Positions 8,571 to 15,948 of a stretch of 46,966 nt of DNA are shown piece by piece. Made by a program: the position numbers and the translations under genes. How positions within the stretch are numbered: position 1 is the first letter of the stretch; each line of letters starts with the position of its first letter. Under the pieces are notes generated by a model that saw nothing but the letters and a program-made list of their open reading frames with translations, was not told the DNA's origin and made no database searches. Origin of the DNA: an uncultured Opitutia bacterium (lineage in GTDB: Bacteria; Verrucomicrobiota; Verrucomicrobiia; Opitutales; Opitutaceae); NCBI GenBank assembly GCA_903900845.1, contig CAIUOU010000106.1, positions 1-46,966 on the forward strand, given 5' to 3'.

Positions 8571-8981
8571 TCAGTTGCCGCCCTTGCGGCCGCCGCCCCC
8601 TCCGGGAGCGCCGCGGCCTTGGCCCATCTGGGCCATCATTTCGTCGTACTTCTTCTGCTGCTCCTCGGTGAGGACCGCGCGCACGGCGCGACCGGACTCG
8701 CGCATCAGCTCCATGCCCTTCTCGCGACGCTCGTCGTCGGACAAGGCCTGCATCTTCTCGGAAGTCTTGGCGTAGATATCCTTGATCTTCGCCTTCTGGG
8801 TATCGGTGAGCTTACCCAACGCCTCCTCAAGCCGCTCGATGCGCTGCTCGGCGCTCATCATCCCGCGACCACCACCGCCGCCGGGGCCACGGCCCTTCTT
8901 GGCGTCCTGGGCATTGAGGAGAGGCAGCGCGGCGACCGTACCGAGCGAGGCAAGGAGAAGCAGGAGCGAGCGAATTTTCAT
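8571..8981 (-). CDS. Spy/CpxP-like periplasmic protein with Gly/Arg-rich tails
   Basis: A 136-residue protein: signal peptide 1-25 (ending LPLLNAQ), a Gly-rich segment (GRGPGGGGGRGMM), a helical core of about 75 residues, then a second Gly-rich tail (RGAPGGGGGRKGGN). The core carries two LTxxQ motifs, LTDTQ and LTEEQ, the signature of the Spy/CpxP fold, with an EERLEEALG-like amphipathic helix before them. Spy is a periplasmic holdase chaperone and CpxP a stress sensor. Small LTxxQ proteins of this kind are common in Verrucomicrobia and lack assigned roles. ATG at 8981 precedes the signal peptide directly. A hairpin terminator follows, and the gene is divergent from the zincin gene. Confidence 0.78.
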   Translation of the reverse strand: MKIRSLLLLLASLGTVAALPLLNAQDAKKGRGPGGGGGRGMMSAEQRIERLEEALGKLTDTQKAKIKDIYAKTSEKMQALSDDERREKGMELMRESGRAVRAVLTEEQQKKYDEMMAQMGQGRGAPGGGGGRKGGN

Positions 8982-9065
8982 GACGGTAAACGGGGCTTGG
9001 GGAGGTTTCGGCGCCACCTGCCGCGGGGCGCGCAAAGGGCAAGACGGGCCCGTCGGGGAAGAGTT

Positions 9066-9086
9066 GCGGTTTTTTTCAAAAACCGC
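9066..9086. promoter_or_regulatory. small perfect hairpin in the divergent gap
   Basis: GCGGTTTTT (9066-9074) pairs with AAAAACCGC (9078-9086) around a 3-base loop. It lies between the divergent Spy-like and zincin genes, about 85 bases upstream of the Spy-like start. It could be an operator-like site or chance; nothing else is recognisable in this 260-base gap. Confidence 0.3.
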
Positions 9087-9241
9087 GGCGCCGGCGCTTT
9101 TCGGATTTGCCGCGGGAGACCGGCTCGCCGACCTCTCCCTCATGAACCTCGAGCGCGGCCGACGACGGCGAAACGATCTCCCGCGGGGCCGCGGCGCGAG
9201 GCGACGCCGCGGGGTTGGATAGGCCCGAGGCGACGGCATCC

Positions 9242-9613
9242 ATGGACCACGAACTCCCGACCAAGCTGGCCGCCGACGCCGTCGGCGCGGCGCAGCGGCG
9301 GCTGCCACCCGAGCTGCGCGCCCTCGCGCGCGGCGTCGCCGTCCACTACGAACGCAAGCCCCGGGCCGATGTCATCGACGAGGGCTTCCCGCCCGACATC
9401 CTCGGCCTGTTCACTGGCGCGGCCCACGGCACCGAGCTGAGCGCCGACAATCTCACTCCCCCTCAAATTTTGCTCTACCTGGAGAATCTTTGGGAATTCG
9501 CCGAAGGCTCCGAGGACGTGTTCCGGGAGGAAGTCGAACGCACGTATCTCCATGAGCTCGGCCATTATCTGGGATGGGATGAAGACGACGTCGCGGCCCG
9601 CGGCCTCGATTGA
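9242..9613 (+). CDS. minimal zincin-like metallopeptidase (PF06262 family)
   Basis: A 123-residue cytosolic protein with the zinc-protease motif HELGH at 104-108, followed by YLGWDEDD, which is how the small PF06262 family ends. The preceding segment VIDEGFPPDILGLFTG and the helix PPQILLYLENLWEFAEGS match the family core. Members of this minimal zincin family are widespread and conserved, but their physiological substrate is not established. ATG at 9242 gives the usual family length; an upstream TTG at 9215 would add nine residues of low-complexity sequence. The gene is divergent from the Spy-like gene and followed by the separately promoted SYLF gene. Confidence 0.85.
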   Translation: MDHELPTKLAADAVGAAQRRLPPELRALARGVAVHYERKPRADVIDEGFPPDILGLFTGAAHGTELSADNLTPPQILLYLENLWEFAEGSEDVFREEVERTYLHELGHYLGWDEDDVAARGLD

Positions 9614-9716
9614 GCAGGGCCTCGGTGCGTCCGGGATGGGAACCCGGCGCAATCGGCGCTTTCCAACCGGCCTCGCGTTTGTGTAGTGTCGCCCGCTTCC
9701 GATTTTCCGCTCCGCC

Positions 9717-10394
9717 ATGAAGAAACTCCTGCTCCTCCTGCTCGCCTCCCTGGCGGGCGCCTCGTTCGGCCGAGCCGACACCACGCGCGCGGACCTGGTG
9801 GCCCGGGTAGAGTCCTGCGAGGCGATCCTGCAGGATTTCCAGTCCCGCTCCCGCACCGCGATCCCGCCAGCCGTATGGCAGCGCGCGCGCGCGGTCATCA
9901 TCCTCAACCAGTTCAAGGCCGGCTTCCTTCTGGGCATCCAGGAGGGCTATGGCGTGATCATGGTCAAGCGGGCCGACGGCCGCTGGAGCATCCCGGTGCT
10001 GATCAGCGCGGGCGAGACGAGCCTCGGCTTCCAGCTGGGCGCCAAGGCGGTCGAGAGCGTGTTCATCGTGACCGATGACGCGACCCCGCGCATGCTGTTC
10101 AACCGACGCTTCAATGTCGGCGTCGACGCCAAGGCTGTGATCGGCCCGAAGGCGGCGGAGTCCGAGCGCGTCAACGAGGAGCTGCTGCGCACGCCGATGC
10201 TCGCCTACGTGAAATCGGCCGGCGTGTTCGCCGGCGCGACGGTGAAGGCGGGCCGCATCGCGCGGAACGACAAGGCCAATTTCTCCCTCTACAACACCCG
10301 CTACACCATGCCGGAGCTGCTCTACAGCGACTGGGTGCAGGCGCCCGCGGAGATCCAGCCGCTGATGGCGATGGTGCAGCGTCTCGCGCCCTGA
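9717..10394 (+). CDS. exported SYLF/Ysc84-domain lipid-binding protein
   Basis: A 225-residue protein with signal peptide 1-19 (ending SFGRAD) followed by a full-length SYLF (Ysc84/DUF500) domain. Typical elements are AIPPAVWQRARAVIILNQFK near the start, then FLLGIQEGYGVIMVKRADG, the glycine-rich strands SIPVLISAGETSLGFQLG, and the C-terminal FYN-like SLYNTRYT. SYLF domains bind phosphoinositides in eukaryotes; bacterial exported versions are thought to associate with envelope lipids, but their function is unsettled. It stands alone on the plus strand and is convergent with cinA with only seven bases between stops. Confidence 0.87.
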   Translation: MKKLLLLLLASLAGASFGRADTTRADLVARVESCEAILQDFQSRSRTAIPPAVWQRARAVIILNQFKAGFLLGIQEGYGVIMVKRADGRWSIPVLISAGETSLGFQLGAKAVESVFIVTDDATPRMLFNRRFNVGVDAKAVIGPKAAESERVNEELLRTPMLAYVKSAGVFAGATVKAGRIARNDKANFSLYNTRYTMPELLYSDWVQAPAEIQPLMAMVQRLAP

Positions 10395-10401
10395 GCGCAG
10401 C

Positions 10402-10899
10402 TCAGCGCGCCCGCAGGCGCTCGACGAGCAGCGCCAAGGCCGCGTCGGCCACTTTCGACTGCGCCTCGGCGCGTACCGTGCCGGCGCAGTCCACGCGCGT
10501 CACGCGCCACAGCCGGGCGGCGCCACCAGACGATTCGGCCAGCGCGACCCACGCGAAGGGATGGGTGACGCCATCGGCGGGCGAGGGCTCGGCGTAGCCC
10601 GTCGTCGCGAGGGCCAGCTCGGCGCGGAACAGACGGCAGGCGCCCAAAGCCATCTCGCCGGCGACCCGCTCCGAAACGCAGTTCACGGCGGCGGCATGCG
10701 CCTCGTCGACGCCCAGCAGGGCGACTTTCCGGTCGAGGGTGTACGCGGTGATTCCGCCGAGGAAGAAGCTCGAGGCGCCGGAAATTCCGGTGAGGCGCGC
10801 CTGCAGGCGGCCGCCGGTCATGCTCTCCGCGACCGCGAGGCGCGGGCGCCCCGGGGCGGCGAGCAACAGCGACTTGAGGTCGGCGGGCGCGGCTTCCAT
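10402..10899 (-). CDS. CinA-family nicotinamide-nucleotide amidohydrolase (PncC-type)
   Basis: A 165-residue protein consisting only of the CinA C-terminal domain. The family motif AESMTGG is at 24-30, followed by LTGISGASSFFLGGITAYT, then ATTGYAEPS. Stand-alone versions such as E. coli PncC deamidate nicotinamide mononucleotide to nicotinic acid mononucleotide in NAD recycling in the cytoplasm. The length matches PncC rather than full CinA, which carries an extra N-terminal molybdopterin-binding-like domain. It begins six bases after the exonuclease III stop on the same strand, so the two are probably one transcript; NAD recycling after DNA-repair ligation is a possible link, as inference. 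Confidence 0.85.
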   Translation of the reverse strand: MEAAPADLKSLLLAAPGRPRLAVAESMTGGRLQARLTGISGASSFFLGGITAYTLDRKVALLGVDEAHAAAVNCVSERVAGEMALGACRLFRAELALATTGYAEPSPADGVTHPFAWVALAESSGGAARLWRVTRVDCAGTVRAEAQSKVADAALALLVERLRAR

Positions 10900-10905
10900 G
10901 GCGTT

Positions 10906-11661
10906 TCAACCGAGCTCGAGCCCGACGGGGCAATGATCGCTGCCGCGCACGTGCGGCTCGATCCACGCGCGCCGCAGCCGGGGGCGGAGCGCCGCGCTGG
11001 CCATCACGTAGTCAATGCGCCACCCGATGTTACGTTCCCGCGCCCCCGCGCGGTAGGTCCACCAGCTGTAGTGGCCCGGCCCGGGCTCGAACACGCGGAA
11101 CGTGTCGATGAAGCCCGCCCCGAGGAAGGCGCGGAAGCCATCGCGTTCCTCATCGGAAAACCCCGGGTTGCCCACGTTCTCCCTCGGCCGGGCGAGATCG
11201 ATCTCCTCGTGCGCCACGTTCAGATCACCGCAGAAGACCACCGGCTTTTTTTTCTCCAGCCGCCGCACATGGGCGAGCAGCCCGCGATCCCACTCCTGCC
11301 GGAAAGCGAGCCGCGCCAGCTCGTGCTGGGCATTGGGCACATAGACCCCCACCACAAAACAGTCCTCGAACTCGGCCGTGATCGCCCGGCCCTCGGCGTC
11401 GTGCTCCGGCCGCCCGATGCCGGTGGTGACCGCCAGAGGCCGGCGGCGTGAGAACAACGCCGTGCCGCTGTAACCCTTCCGCCCCGCGGCGTTCCAAACC
11501 ACCTCGTACTCGCGCGGCCACTCGATGTGCTGCACGTCGCCCGGGGTGGCCTTGACCTCCTGCAGGCAGATCACGTCGGCGCGCGACGCCCGCATCCATT
11601 CCAGCAGGCCCTTGCCGAGCGCCGCCCGCACCCCGTTCACGTTCCACGACAGGACCTTCAT
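10906..11661 (-). CDS. xth: exodeoxyribonuclease III (AP endonuclease)
   Basis: A 251-residue enzyme of base-excision repair that cuts at abasic sites and degrades duplex DNA 3' to 5'. The exonuclease-endonuclease-phosphatase fold residues are all in place: N7 in SWNVNG, E35 in CLQEVKA, D146 and N148 in CGDLNVAH, D217 in WRIDYVM, and D242-H243 in GSDHCPV. The substrate-recognition segment GYSGTALFS is present at 63-71. ATG at 11661 starts exactly at the first strand (MKVLSWNVNG). The upstream sequence belongs to the divergent gap shared with the cystathionine gamma-synthase-like gene. The gene is followed six bases later by cinA/pncC. Confidence 0.93.
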   Translation of the reverse strand: MKVLSWNVNGVRAALGKGLLEWMRASRADVICLQEVKATPGDVQHIEWPREYEVVWNAAGRKGYSGTALFSRRRPLAVTTGIGRPEHDAEGRAITAEFEDCFVVGVYVPNAQHELARLAFRQEWDRGLLAHVRRLEKKKPVVFCGDLNVAHEEIDLARPRENVGNPGFSDEERDGFRAFLGAGFIDTFRVFEPGPGHYSWWTYRAGARERNIGWRIDYVMASAALRPRLRRAWIEPHVRGSDHCPVGLELG

Positions 11662-11769
11662 CGCCCGCAACATCCCGCGCGGGCGACGCCGGCCGCAACG
11701 TTCTTCTTGCCGGGCCCAAGACGCTGTTGCCTCGGCTCCGACCCGCCGCACGCTCCACCACCCTTTCCC

Positions 11770-13290
11770 ATGGCCGTCTTCGACCCTCTGCCACTCGGTC
11801 AACGCATCCCCGGGGGGCCGCACTCGGTGTCGTGCAGCCTGCCCACGATGCGCGCCGTCCGCGGCTACGAGGAAAAGGACCCGGAGGTGATGCGCGCCCT
11901 CAGCTCCGGCTACCCGCGCTTCGTCGTGCACCCTTTCGCCCGCCGCCTGACGGAGCACCTCGTCTCCTCCGACCCCGGCCTGCGCGGCCGCGGGCTCTGG
12001 CTGACGCCTTCCGGCCGCGCCGCGGCGCGGCTGGCGGAGCACCTCGGACCAGGCTCCGGCGCACGGCTCTTCCGGAGCGAAGGGCTGGAAGGGGTGTCGC
12101 ATCCGGGCTCGGCGGATCTCGCCGCCCGGGCCAAGACCTACCTCCAAAACACGGGGGGATTCCTTTCCTCCCGGCAGGCCGAGGATCAACTCGTACGACT
12201 CGGCTTGCTGGCCGTCGCGCAAACCGAGTCGCTGTTCCCGGGTGACGCCGAGGCGTGCGTGCGCGCCGACTTGCGCGGGGCCATGCCGGCGGCGGCCGAC
12301 GCCGACCTGTTCCTCGCCCCCTGCGGCATGAACGCCATGTGGGCGGCTTTCCGCGCCGCGGCGGGGCTGCAGGCCGCCCGCGGCCGGCCCGTCTGGCTGC
12401 AACTCGGCTGGCTCTATCTCGATACCATCGCGATTCTCCAGCGTTTCACGGGCGCGACCGGCAACCACATCCACGTGCGCGACCCGCTGGACCTGGAAGC
12501 CATCGCCCGCCTCCTCACGGACCACCCGGAGCGCATCGCCGGCGTGATCGCGGAGGTGCCCACCAACCCCCTGATCCAAACGCCCGATCTGCCTGCGCTC
12601 GGCGAGTTGTGCCGGCGCCACGGCGCCGCGCTGATCGTCGATCCCTCCATCGCCTCGATCCACAACGTGGACGTGCTGCCGCACGCCGACCTTGTGGTGT
12701 CGAGCCTCACGAAATACTCCGCGCGCGAGGGGGATCTCACCGCGGGGGTCGTGGCGGTGAACCCGGCCGGGCGCGACGCGGCCGCTTTGCGAGCGGCGGT
12801 GCCCCGGGAACTTGAACCCGTCTACCCGCGGGACCTTTCTCGCCTGGCGGCGCAGATCGGCGGCACGCGCGACACGCTGGAACGAATCCACGCCAACACC
12901 GCGCGGGTCGCGTCCTTCCTGCGCTCCCACCCCGCGATCGCCGAGGTCCGCTGGGCGCTGCAGCCGGGCTGCGCCGGGAACTTCGAGCGCATCGCCCACC
13001 GGCCCGGCGCCACCGGTGGCGTGATCACCTTCACCCTGCGGCGGAAGGGGGGCCTGGAGCCTTTCTACGATCGGCTGCGACTGCCCAAGGGCCCCAGCTT
13101 CGGCATGACGACCACGCTGATCTGCCCGTTCATGTACTTGGCGCACTACGATCTCGTGACCACCCCGTCGGGTCTGGCCGAACTGGCGGCGAGCGGAGTC
13201 GACCCTGACCTGCTCCGGCTGTGCTGCGGCACGGAGCCCGCGGAGGAGATCGTCGGCGCACTGAACGAGGCGCTCGAAGCCGTCACGTGA
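11770..13290 (+). CDS. cystathionine gamma-synthase-like PLP enzyme
   Basis: A 506-residue member of the Cys/Met-metabolism PLP-dependent family. The presumed PLP lysine is K315 in SSLTKYSAREGD, preceded by the cofactor-binding Asp in ALIVDPSIAS. The N-terminus (PHSVSCSLPTMRAVRGYEE, then SGYPRF) is of the long type known from fungal cystathionine gamma-synthases rather than the 380-400-residue bacterial MetB. The expected reaction joins an activated homoserine and cysteine, or related gamma-replacement, in methionine synthesis. The C-terminus (LRLCCGTEPAEEIVGALNEAL) matches the family end. The start ATG follows a GC-rich divergent gap. Its TGA stop overlaps the GTG start of the DUF167 gene. 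The exact reaction is not provable from sequence. Confidence 0.82.
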   Translation: MAVFDPLPLGQRIPGGPHSVSCSLPTMRAVRGYEEKDPEVMRALSSGYPRFVVHPFARRLTEHLVSSDPGLRGRGLWLTPSGRAAARLAEHLGPGSGARLFRSEGLEGVSHPGSADLAARAKTYLQNTGGFLSSRQAEDQLVRLGLLAVAQTESLFPGDAEACVRADLRGAMPAAADADLFLAPCGMNAMWAAFRAAAGLQAARGRPVWLQLGWLYLDTIAILQRFTGATGNHIHVRDPLDLEAIARLLTDHPERIAGVIAEVPTNPLIQTPDLPALGELCRRHGAALIVDPSIASIHNVDVLPHADLVVSSLTKYSAREGDLTAGVVAVNPAGRDAAALRAAVPRELEPVYPRDLSRLAAQIGGTRDTLERIHANTARVASFLRSHPAIAEVRWALQPGCAGNFERIAHRPGATGGVITFTLRRKGGLEPFYDRLRLPKGPSFGMTTTLICPFMYLAHYDLVTTPSGLAELAASGVDPDLLRLCCGTEPAEEIVGALNEALEAVT

Positions 13291-13568
13291 CACCCGCCTC
13301 CTGCACCCTCGCGGTCAAAGCCATCCCCAACGCCCCGCAGAGCGCGGTCGCCGGCTGGCTCGGTGACGCCCTGAAGGTGAAGGTGCAGGCGCCGCCCGTC
13401 GAGGGACGCGCCAACGAGAAGCTCTGCACGTTCCTCGCCGCCCAACTCGGGCTTCCGCGCCGCGCCGTGACCGTGCTGCGCGGGGACTCCTCGCGCCAGA
13501 AGATCATCCGCATCGAAGGCCTCGCCGAGGTTGACGTTCGGGCGCGGCTGGCCTCCGTGGCCCCATGA
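13287..13568 (+). CDS. DUF167/YggU-family protein
   Basis: A 93-residue protein of the small DUF167 (YggU) family, recognisable by VKAIPNAPQSAVAGW, LKVKVQAPPVEGRANEKL and VTVLRGDSSRQKIIRIEG. The family has a two-layer alpha/beta fold and no assigned biochemical role. GTG at 13287 is the start: its last two bases are the first two of the upstream TGA stop (GTGA), a typical translational-coupling junction, and an upstream start in this frame would only add residues overlapping the PLP enzyme. It probably forms an operon with the cystathionine gamma-synthase-like gene; the outer-membrane barrel gene follows 42 bases later. Confidence 0.88.
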   Translation: MTPASCTLAVKAIPNAPQSAVAGWLGDALKVKVQAPPVEGRANEKLCTFLAAQLGLPRRAVTVLRGDSSRQKIIRIEGLAEVDVRARLASVAP

Positions 13569-13610
13569 CCCGGCGTGCATCCCGCCCTGGATCCGAAACG
13601 TAACCCTTCC

Positions 13611-14525
13611 ATGAAACGTCCTCTTTCCCGACTCCTGCTGCTCGCGGCCGGCGCCACCTTCCTTTCCCCGGTCGCCTCCGGCGCCTCCGCCCCGTCCGGA
13701 CGCCCCGCCTCGGCCCGCATCTCGCTCACGCTGGAATCCGGCTTCACCGGTCAAACCGATCTGGAGGCGCGGGGCGCCGCGGCGGGCGGGGTCTCCGTCT
13801 TCCAGACCAGCGCGCGGATCAACATGCCGCTGCCGCCGCTGAGCGCCCAATGGTTTCCCGGGGTGAGCCTGCGCTATCGCCACCACCGTCTCGACCGCGA
13901 GGCGGGCACGCCGCTGCCCGCCGATCTCCAAAGCATCAGCCTCGGCCTCAACGCCTACGGCGTGCTGTCGCCCGACTGGACCTTCATCGGCTCGGTGAGC
14001 CCGGGTGTGGCGGGGGCCGGTGGCCTCGGCTCCCGCGGCTTCGGGGTCGGCGTCATGGGAATTGCCCTGCGGAAATTCGGTCCGGACCTAAGCGCGGGTT
14101 TCGGCCTGCGGTACGACTCGCTGGCCCGCGGCTCCACGCGGATCCTTCCGATCGCCACCTTCGACTGGGCGCCCGCGCCGGGCTGGAAAGCGTTCCTCGG
14201 TTTCCCCCGCACCGGCGCCTCCTGGCGCATCGACAACTCGTGGTCCGCGGAATTCACCGCCGAAATGGACTTCGGCTCATTCCAGATGAACGACGATCCG
14301 TTGCCGGCCGGCCGCAACAAGCCGCCGCTGAACCGCACGCGGCTGGAATACAAGGCCGTGCGGGTCGGTCCGGCGCTGAAATGGGAGGCCTCGCCCGACC
14401 TTTCCGCGCGACTTGGCGCGGGAATCGTGCCTTTCCTCGAGGCCGAATACGAGCAGCGCGGCTACCAGCTGAAGTCCGGCGGGGCGACGGGCTTCGCCAG
14501 CCTCGAGCTCGACTGGAAATTCTAG
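13611..14525 (+). CDS. DUF6268-like outer-membrane beta-barrel protein
   Basis: A 304-residue exported protein. The signal peptide covers about residues 1-24 (ending VASGASA). The mature part is made of alternating amphipathic strands with many aromatic and Gly residues (VSLRYRHHRLDRE, SISLGLNAYGVL, SAGFGLRYDSLARG) and ends in LELDWKF. The terminal Phe and strand pattern are those of a barrel inserted by BamA. It resembles the DUF6268 family, whose function is unknown. ATG at 13611 places the signal peptide at the N-terminus; an in-frame upstream ATG would add 12 unlikely residues. It is convergent with the MATE gene; the two stop codons share the four bases CTAG (14522-14525). Confidence 0.75.
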   Translation: MKRPLSRLLLLAAGATFLSPVASGASAPSGRPASARISLTLESGFTGQTDLEARGAAAGGVSVFQTSARINMPLPPLSAQWFPGVSLRYRHHRLDREAGTPLPADLQSISLGLNAYGVLSPDWTFIGSVSPGVAGAGGLGSRGFGVGVMGIALRKFGPDLSAGFGLRYDSLARGSTRILPIATFDWAPAPGWKAFLGFPRTGASWRIDNSWSAEFTAEMDFGSFQMNDDPLPAGRNKPPLNRTRLEYKAVRVGPALKWEASPDLSARLGAGIVPFLEAEYEQRGYQLKSGGATGFASLELDWKF

Positions 14526-15862
14526 GCGGCCGCCGGCCGCGTGAGGCGCGCGAGGCGGGCCACGAGGAAAACCGCGGCGAAGGCGAGCCCGCCCGCGATG
14601 CCGACCCAGATGCCGGCGGCGCCGTGGCCCGCCGGGAAACCCAGCCCGTAACCGAGCGGGAGCGCGATGATCCAGTAGGCCACCAGTGTCATCACGGCAG
14701 GGATCCGCGCGTCCATGATCCCGCGGAGCGCCGCCGCCGCGATCACCTGCACGCCGTCGGCCAGCTGGAAAACGGCGGCCACGCCGAGCAGTTGCACCGC
14801 CAAGGCGATGACCGCCGCGTCGTGCACGAAACGCCGCGCGATGAAGTCGCCACCGATCCAGAACACGAGCGCGAAGACGGCCATCACGACGACCCCGAGC
14901 GCGGTGATGCCGAACGCGATGGGCCGCAGGCGGTGGCGCTCGCCCGCGCCGGCCGCGCGGCTCATCCGCATGCCGGCCGCGATCGAGAGGCCGAGCGGCA
15001 CCATGAAGGCGAAGCTCGCGCACGTGATCGCGATCTGGTGCGCCGCGAGCGGCACCGTCCCGAGCCAGCCGACCATGATGCCGGAAAACGCGAAGGCGGT
15101 CGTCTCGAACAGCAGCATGCCCGCCGCCGGGGCTCCCAGACCCAGCATCCGCCGGAAACGTTCGCGTGAAAAGGCCCCGCGCCACGAACGGGGCCACGCC
15201 TCGCGGATGGCCGGGTAGCGCGTGAGCCAAAGAAAGATCACCAGCGCCCCAAGCGTGCGCGAGACGAGCGTGGATATACCCGCCCCGGTGAGGCCCAGCG
15301 CGGGCATGCCCAGGCGACCGTAGATGAAGATCCAGTTGAGCAGCGCGTTCAGACCCACACCGGCCAGCATGATGAACATCGGCACCCAGGGGTGGCCCAT
15401 CGCCTCGGCGAATTGCCGCAAAGCGAGATAGACGAGCACCGGCACGATCGATGCCGCGAAAAGCAGGTAGAACGGCGTGACGATCGCCAACACCTCCGGT
15501 GGCTGGCCGAACCAGTGCAGTTGCGTCGCCAGCAGCGCCATCACGGCGAACTCCGCCACTCCTATCACCAGCGCGAGGGCGAGTCCGTGCCGCAGGTACT
15601 CCGCCGCCTCCGCGGGCTCCCCCGCGCCCCGGGCGCGGGAAACGAAGATGGAGACCGGGATCATCCACCCGATGCCGAACACGTAGAAGATGTTGAAGAT
15701 GTTACCGCCGAAGGCCGAAGCGGCCAGCGGCACCGTGCCGGCGTGCCCGATCATCACGCTGTCTGTCACGCCCATGAGCATCTGGCTCAGCTGCCCGACC
15801 ACGATCGGCGCCGCCAACGCGAGCGTCGGCCTTAGCTCGCGCAGGTAGTCGGAGGACGGCAT
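14522..15862 (-). CDS. MATE-family efflux transporter
   Basis: A 446-residue polytopic membrane protein with twelve predicted helices in two six-helix halves. Diagnostic segments are LAAPIVVGQLSQMLMGVTDSVM in helix 1, SAFGGNIFNIFYVFGIG in helix 2, and the second-half equivalents LGAPAAGMLLFETTAFAFSG and ALRGIMDARIPAVMTLVAYW. MATE proteins (NorM/DinF group) extrude cationic drugs, dyes or metabolites using Na+ or H+ gradients; this sequence does not reveal the substrate. The length is normal. ATG at 15862 directly precedes the conserved first helix. It is divergent from the S9 peptidase gene across an 86-base gap and shares its stop region with the barrel gene. Confidence 0.9.
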   Translation of the reverse strand: MPSSDYLRELRPTLALAAPIVVGQLSQMLMGVTDSVMIGHAGTVPLAASAFGGNIFNIFYVFGIGWMIPVSIFVSRARGAGEPAEAAEYLRHGLALALVIGVAEFAVMALLATQLHWFGQPPEVLAIVTPFYLLFAASIVPVLVYLALRQFAEAMGHPWVPMFIMLAGVGLNALLNWIFIYGRLGMPALGLTGAGISTLVSRTLGALVIFLWLTRYPAIREAWPRSWRGAFSRERFRRMLGLGAPAAGMLLFETTAFAFSGIMVGWLGTVPLAAHQIAITCASFAFMVPLGLSIAAGMRMSRAAGAGERHRLRPIAFGITALGVVVMAVFALVFWIGGDFIARRFVHDAAVIALAVQLLGVAAVFQLADGVQVIAAAALRGIMDARIPAVMTLVAYWIIALPLGYGLGFPAGHGAAGIWVGIAGGLAFAAVFLVARLARLTRPAAA

Positions 15863-15948
15863 CGCGACGAGCCGATGCTAAACCACCCGCGCCGTCGAGC
15901 CCCGCCCCGCGGTTGCCTCCGCCGCGCGGGCGCTGCATGGTCCCCGCC

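Noticed and set aside
9661-9690. Possible promoter before the SYLF gene (TTCCAA and TGTAGT)
   Set aside because: Spacing is 15 bases and the match is weak; not better than chance.
11662-13293. Long in-frame upstream extension of exonuclease III
   Set aside because: The enzyme's first strand begins at the ATG at 11661; the extension is antisense to the PLP enzyme and has no homology-like features.
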